DNA of 5,647 nt from Spirochaetota bacterium (lineage in GTDB: Bacteria; Spirochaetota; Spirochaetia; Treponematales; Treponemataceae), in NCBI GenBank assembly GCA_029571425.1, contig JAKPSR010000139.1:1-5647 (forward strand), written 5' to 3'. The notes beneath the pieces were generated by a model. It was given only the letters and a program-made list of their open reading frames with translations. It searched no databases and was not told the origin of the DNA. The number at the start of each line of letters is the position of its first letter. Position 1 is the first letter of the stretch. Position numbers and translations under genes: made by a program. Shown in pieces: positions 5,419-5,647 of this stretch.

Positions 5419-5492
5419 TGATCCATAGACGAATCGAACGTCCGACCTAGCGCTTAGGAGGCGCTCGCTCTATCCAACTGAGCTAATGGATC
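5419..5492 (-). tRNA. tRNA-Arg (anticodon CCU)
   Basis: Read leftward, the 74 bases fold as a full cloverleaf. There is a 7-bp acceptor stem (GATCCAT/ATGGATC), D stem GCTC/GAGC with loop AGTTGGATA, and anticodon stem AGCGC/GCGCT around loop CTCCTAA. The variable region is AGGTC, and the T stem GGACG/CGTCT (one G-U pair) closes loop TTCGATT. The anticodon CCU reads AGG arginine codons. The discriminator is A (5419). The next bases are AGC, so the 3' CCA is not encoded and must be added by a CCA-adding enzyme. It has its own promoter and terminator. Confidence 0.96.
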
Positions 5493-5503
5493 GCACGCTC
5501 AAC

Positions 5504-5532
5504 ACGATACACGAAACCGCCGCTCTTTTCAA
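5504..5532 (-). promoter_or_regulatory. Promoter of tRNA-Arg
   Basis: On the minus strand TTGAAA (5527-5532, 5 of 6) is separated by exactly 17 bases from TATCGT (5504-5509, 4 of 6). The predicted start near 5497 leaves about five bases of 5' leader before the mature tRNA at 5492. The position and spacing suit a stable-RNA promoter. Confidence 0.65.
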
Positions 5533-5647
5533 CCTATGCCGACCGCCGCCGTCAATCGCCGAAACGGACGGTTGCCGCGCCGACGCCGGTCCTGATCAAG
5601 ACGCGCCGAGCCGCGTCTCGCGCGCCCACCGAGCCAGACCCGACCCC

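Noticed and set aside
5552..5647. Short open stretch on the minus strand entering from the right edge (stop at 5552-5554)
   Set aside because: Only 31 codons are visible and no motif is seen. The plus strand is equally open here, as expected by chance in GC-rich DNA, so I cannot call a gene.
1..5647. CRISPR arrays, insertion sequences, phage genes, defence systems
   Set aside because: I found no regularly spaced repeats, transposase or integrase signatures, or target-site duplications, and gene composition is uniform across the window.

Overview
The window is a stretch of GC-rich bacterial chromosome. The genes look about two-thirds G+C by eye, and the control regions between them are sharply A+T-richer. 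It carries seven protein genes (one cut by the left edge) and one tRNA gene. A PerR-type peroxide sensor next to a two-domain rubrerythrin, with no catalase visible, suggests an anaerobe or microaerophile such as a high-GC spirochaete, deltaproteobacterium or firmicute-like lineage. The sequence does not fix the phylum. I see no insertion sequence, phage gene, CRISPR array or origin.

Left block (1-1389): the C-terminal part of a GNAT acetyltransferase resembling diamine/spermidine acetyltransferases runs rightward. It meets a leftward ketopantoate-reductase-family gene (panE-like), and the two 3' ends overlap by 22 bases. The panE-like gene and the Fur/PerR-family gene (1547-1948) diverge from a roughly 157-base A+T-rich control region. 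That region holds a consensus-like -35 box, a 7-3-7 palindrome and three copies of TCATAT, and is a likely site of autoregulation.

Middle block (1547-2657): the PerR-like repressor is followed after 75 bases by a rubrerythrin gene that begins with GTG and has a strong Shine-Dalgarno sequence. The protein has all PerR-type metal ligands. The rubrerythrin has a complete diiron site and a rubredoxin domain. Together they form a compact peroxide-sensing and peroxide-reducing module, closed by a terminator hairpin with a perfect 17-bp stem.

Right block (2659-5312): a tightly packed three-gene ABC exporter operon encodes one ATPase and two six-helix permeases of the ABC-2/DUF990 type, with a 4-base overlap and then a 4-base gap. 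The family (COG4586/COG4587/COG3694-like) includes a cyanobacterial viologen exporter. Its location beside peroxide-defence genes therefore raises the testable idea of a role in redox-active toxin export. Its promoter puts the transcription start almost on the ATG, so the mRNA may be leaderless, and a 20-base near-perfect A+T palindrome lies just upstream.

Right end (5362-5647): a leftward tRNA-Arg(CCU) gene has a recognisable promoter and a strong intrinsic terminator, which also sits between it and the convergent ABC operon. The last ~115 bases hold nothing I can assign. The window is mostly ordinary housekeeping and stress-defence DNA. The items most worth a second look are the control elements and the exporter context, not a new enzyme system.
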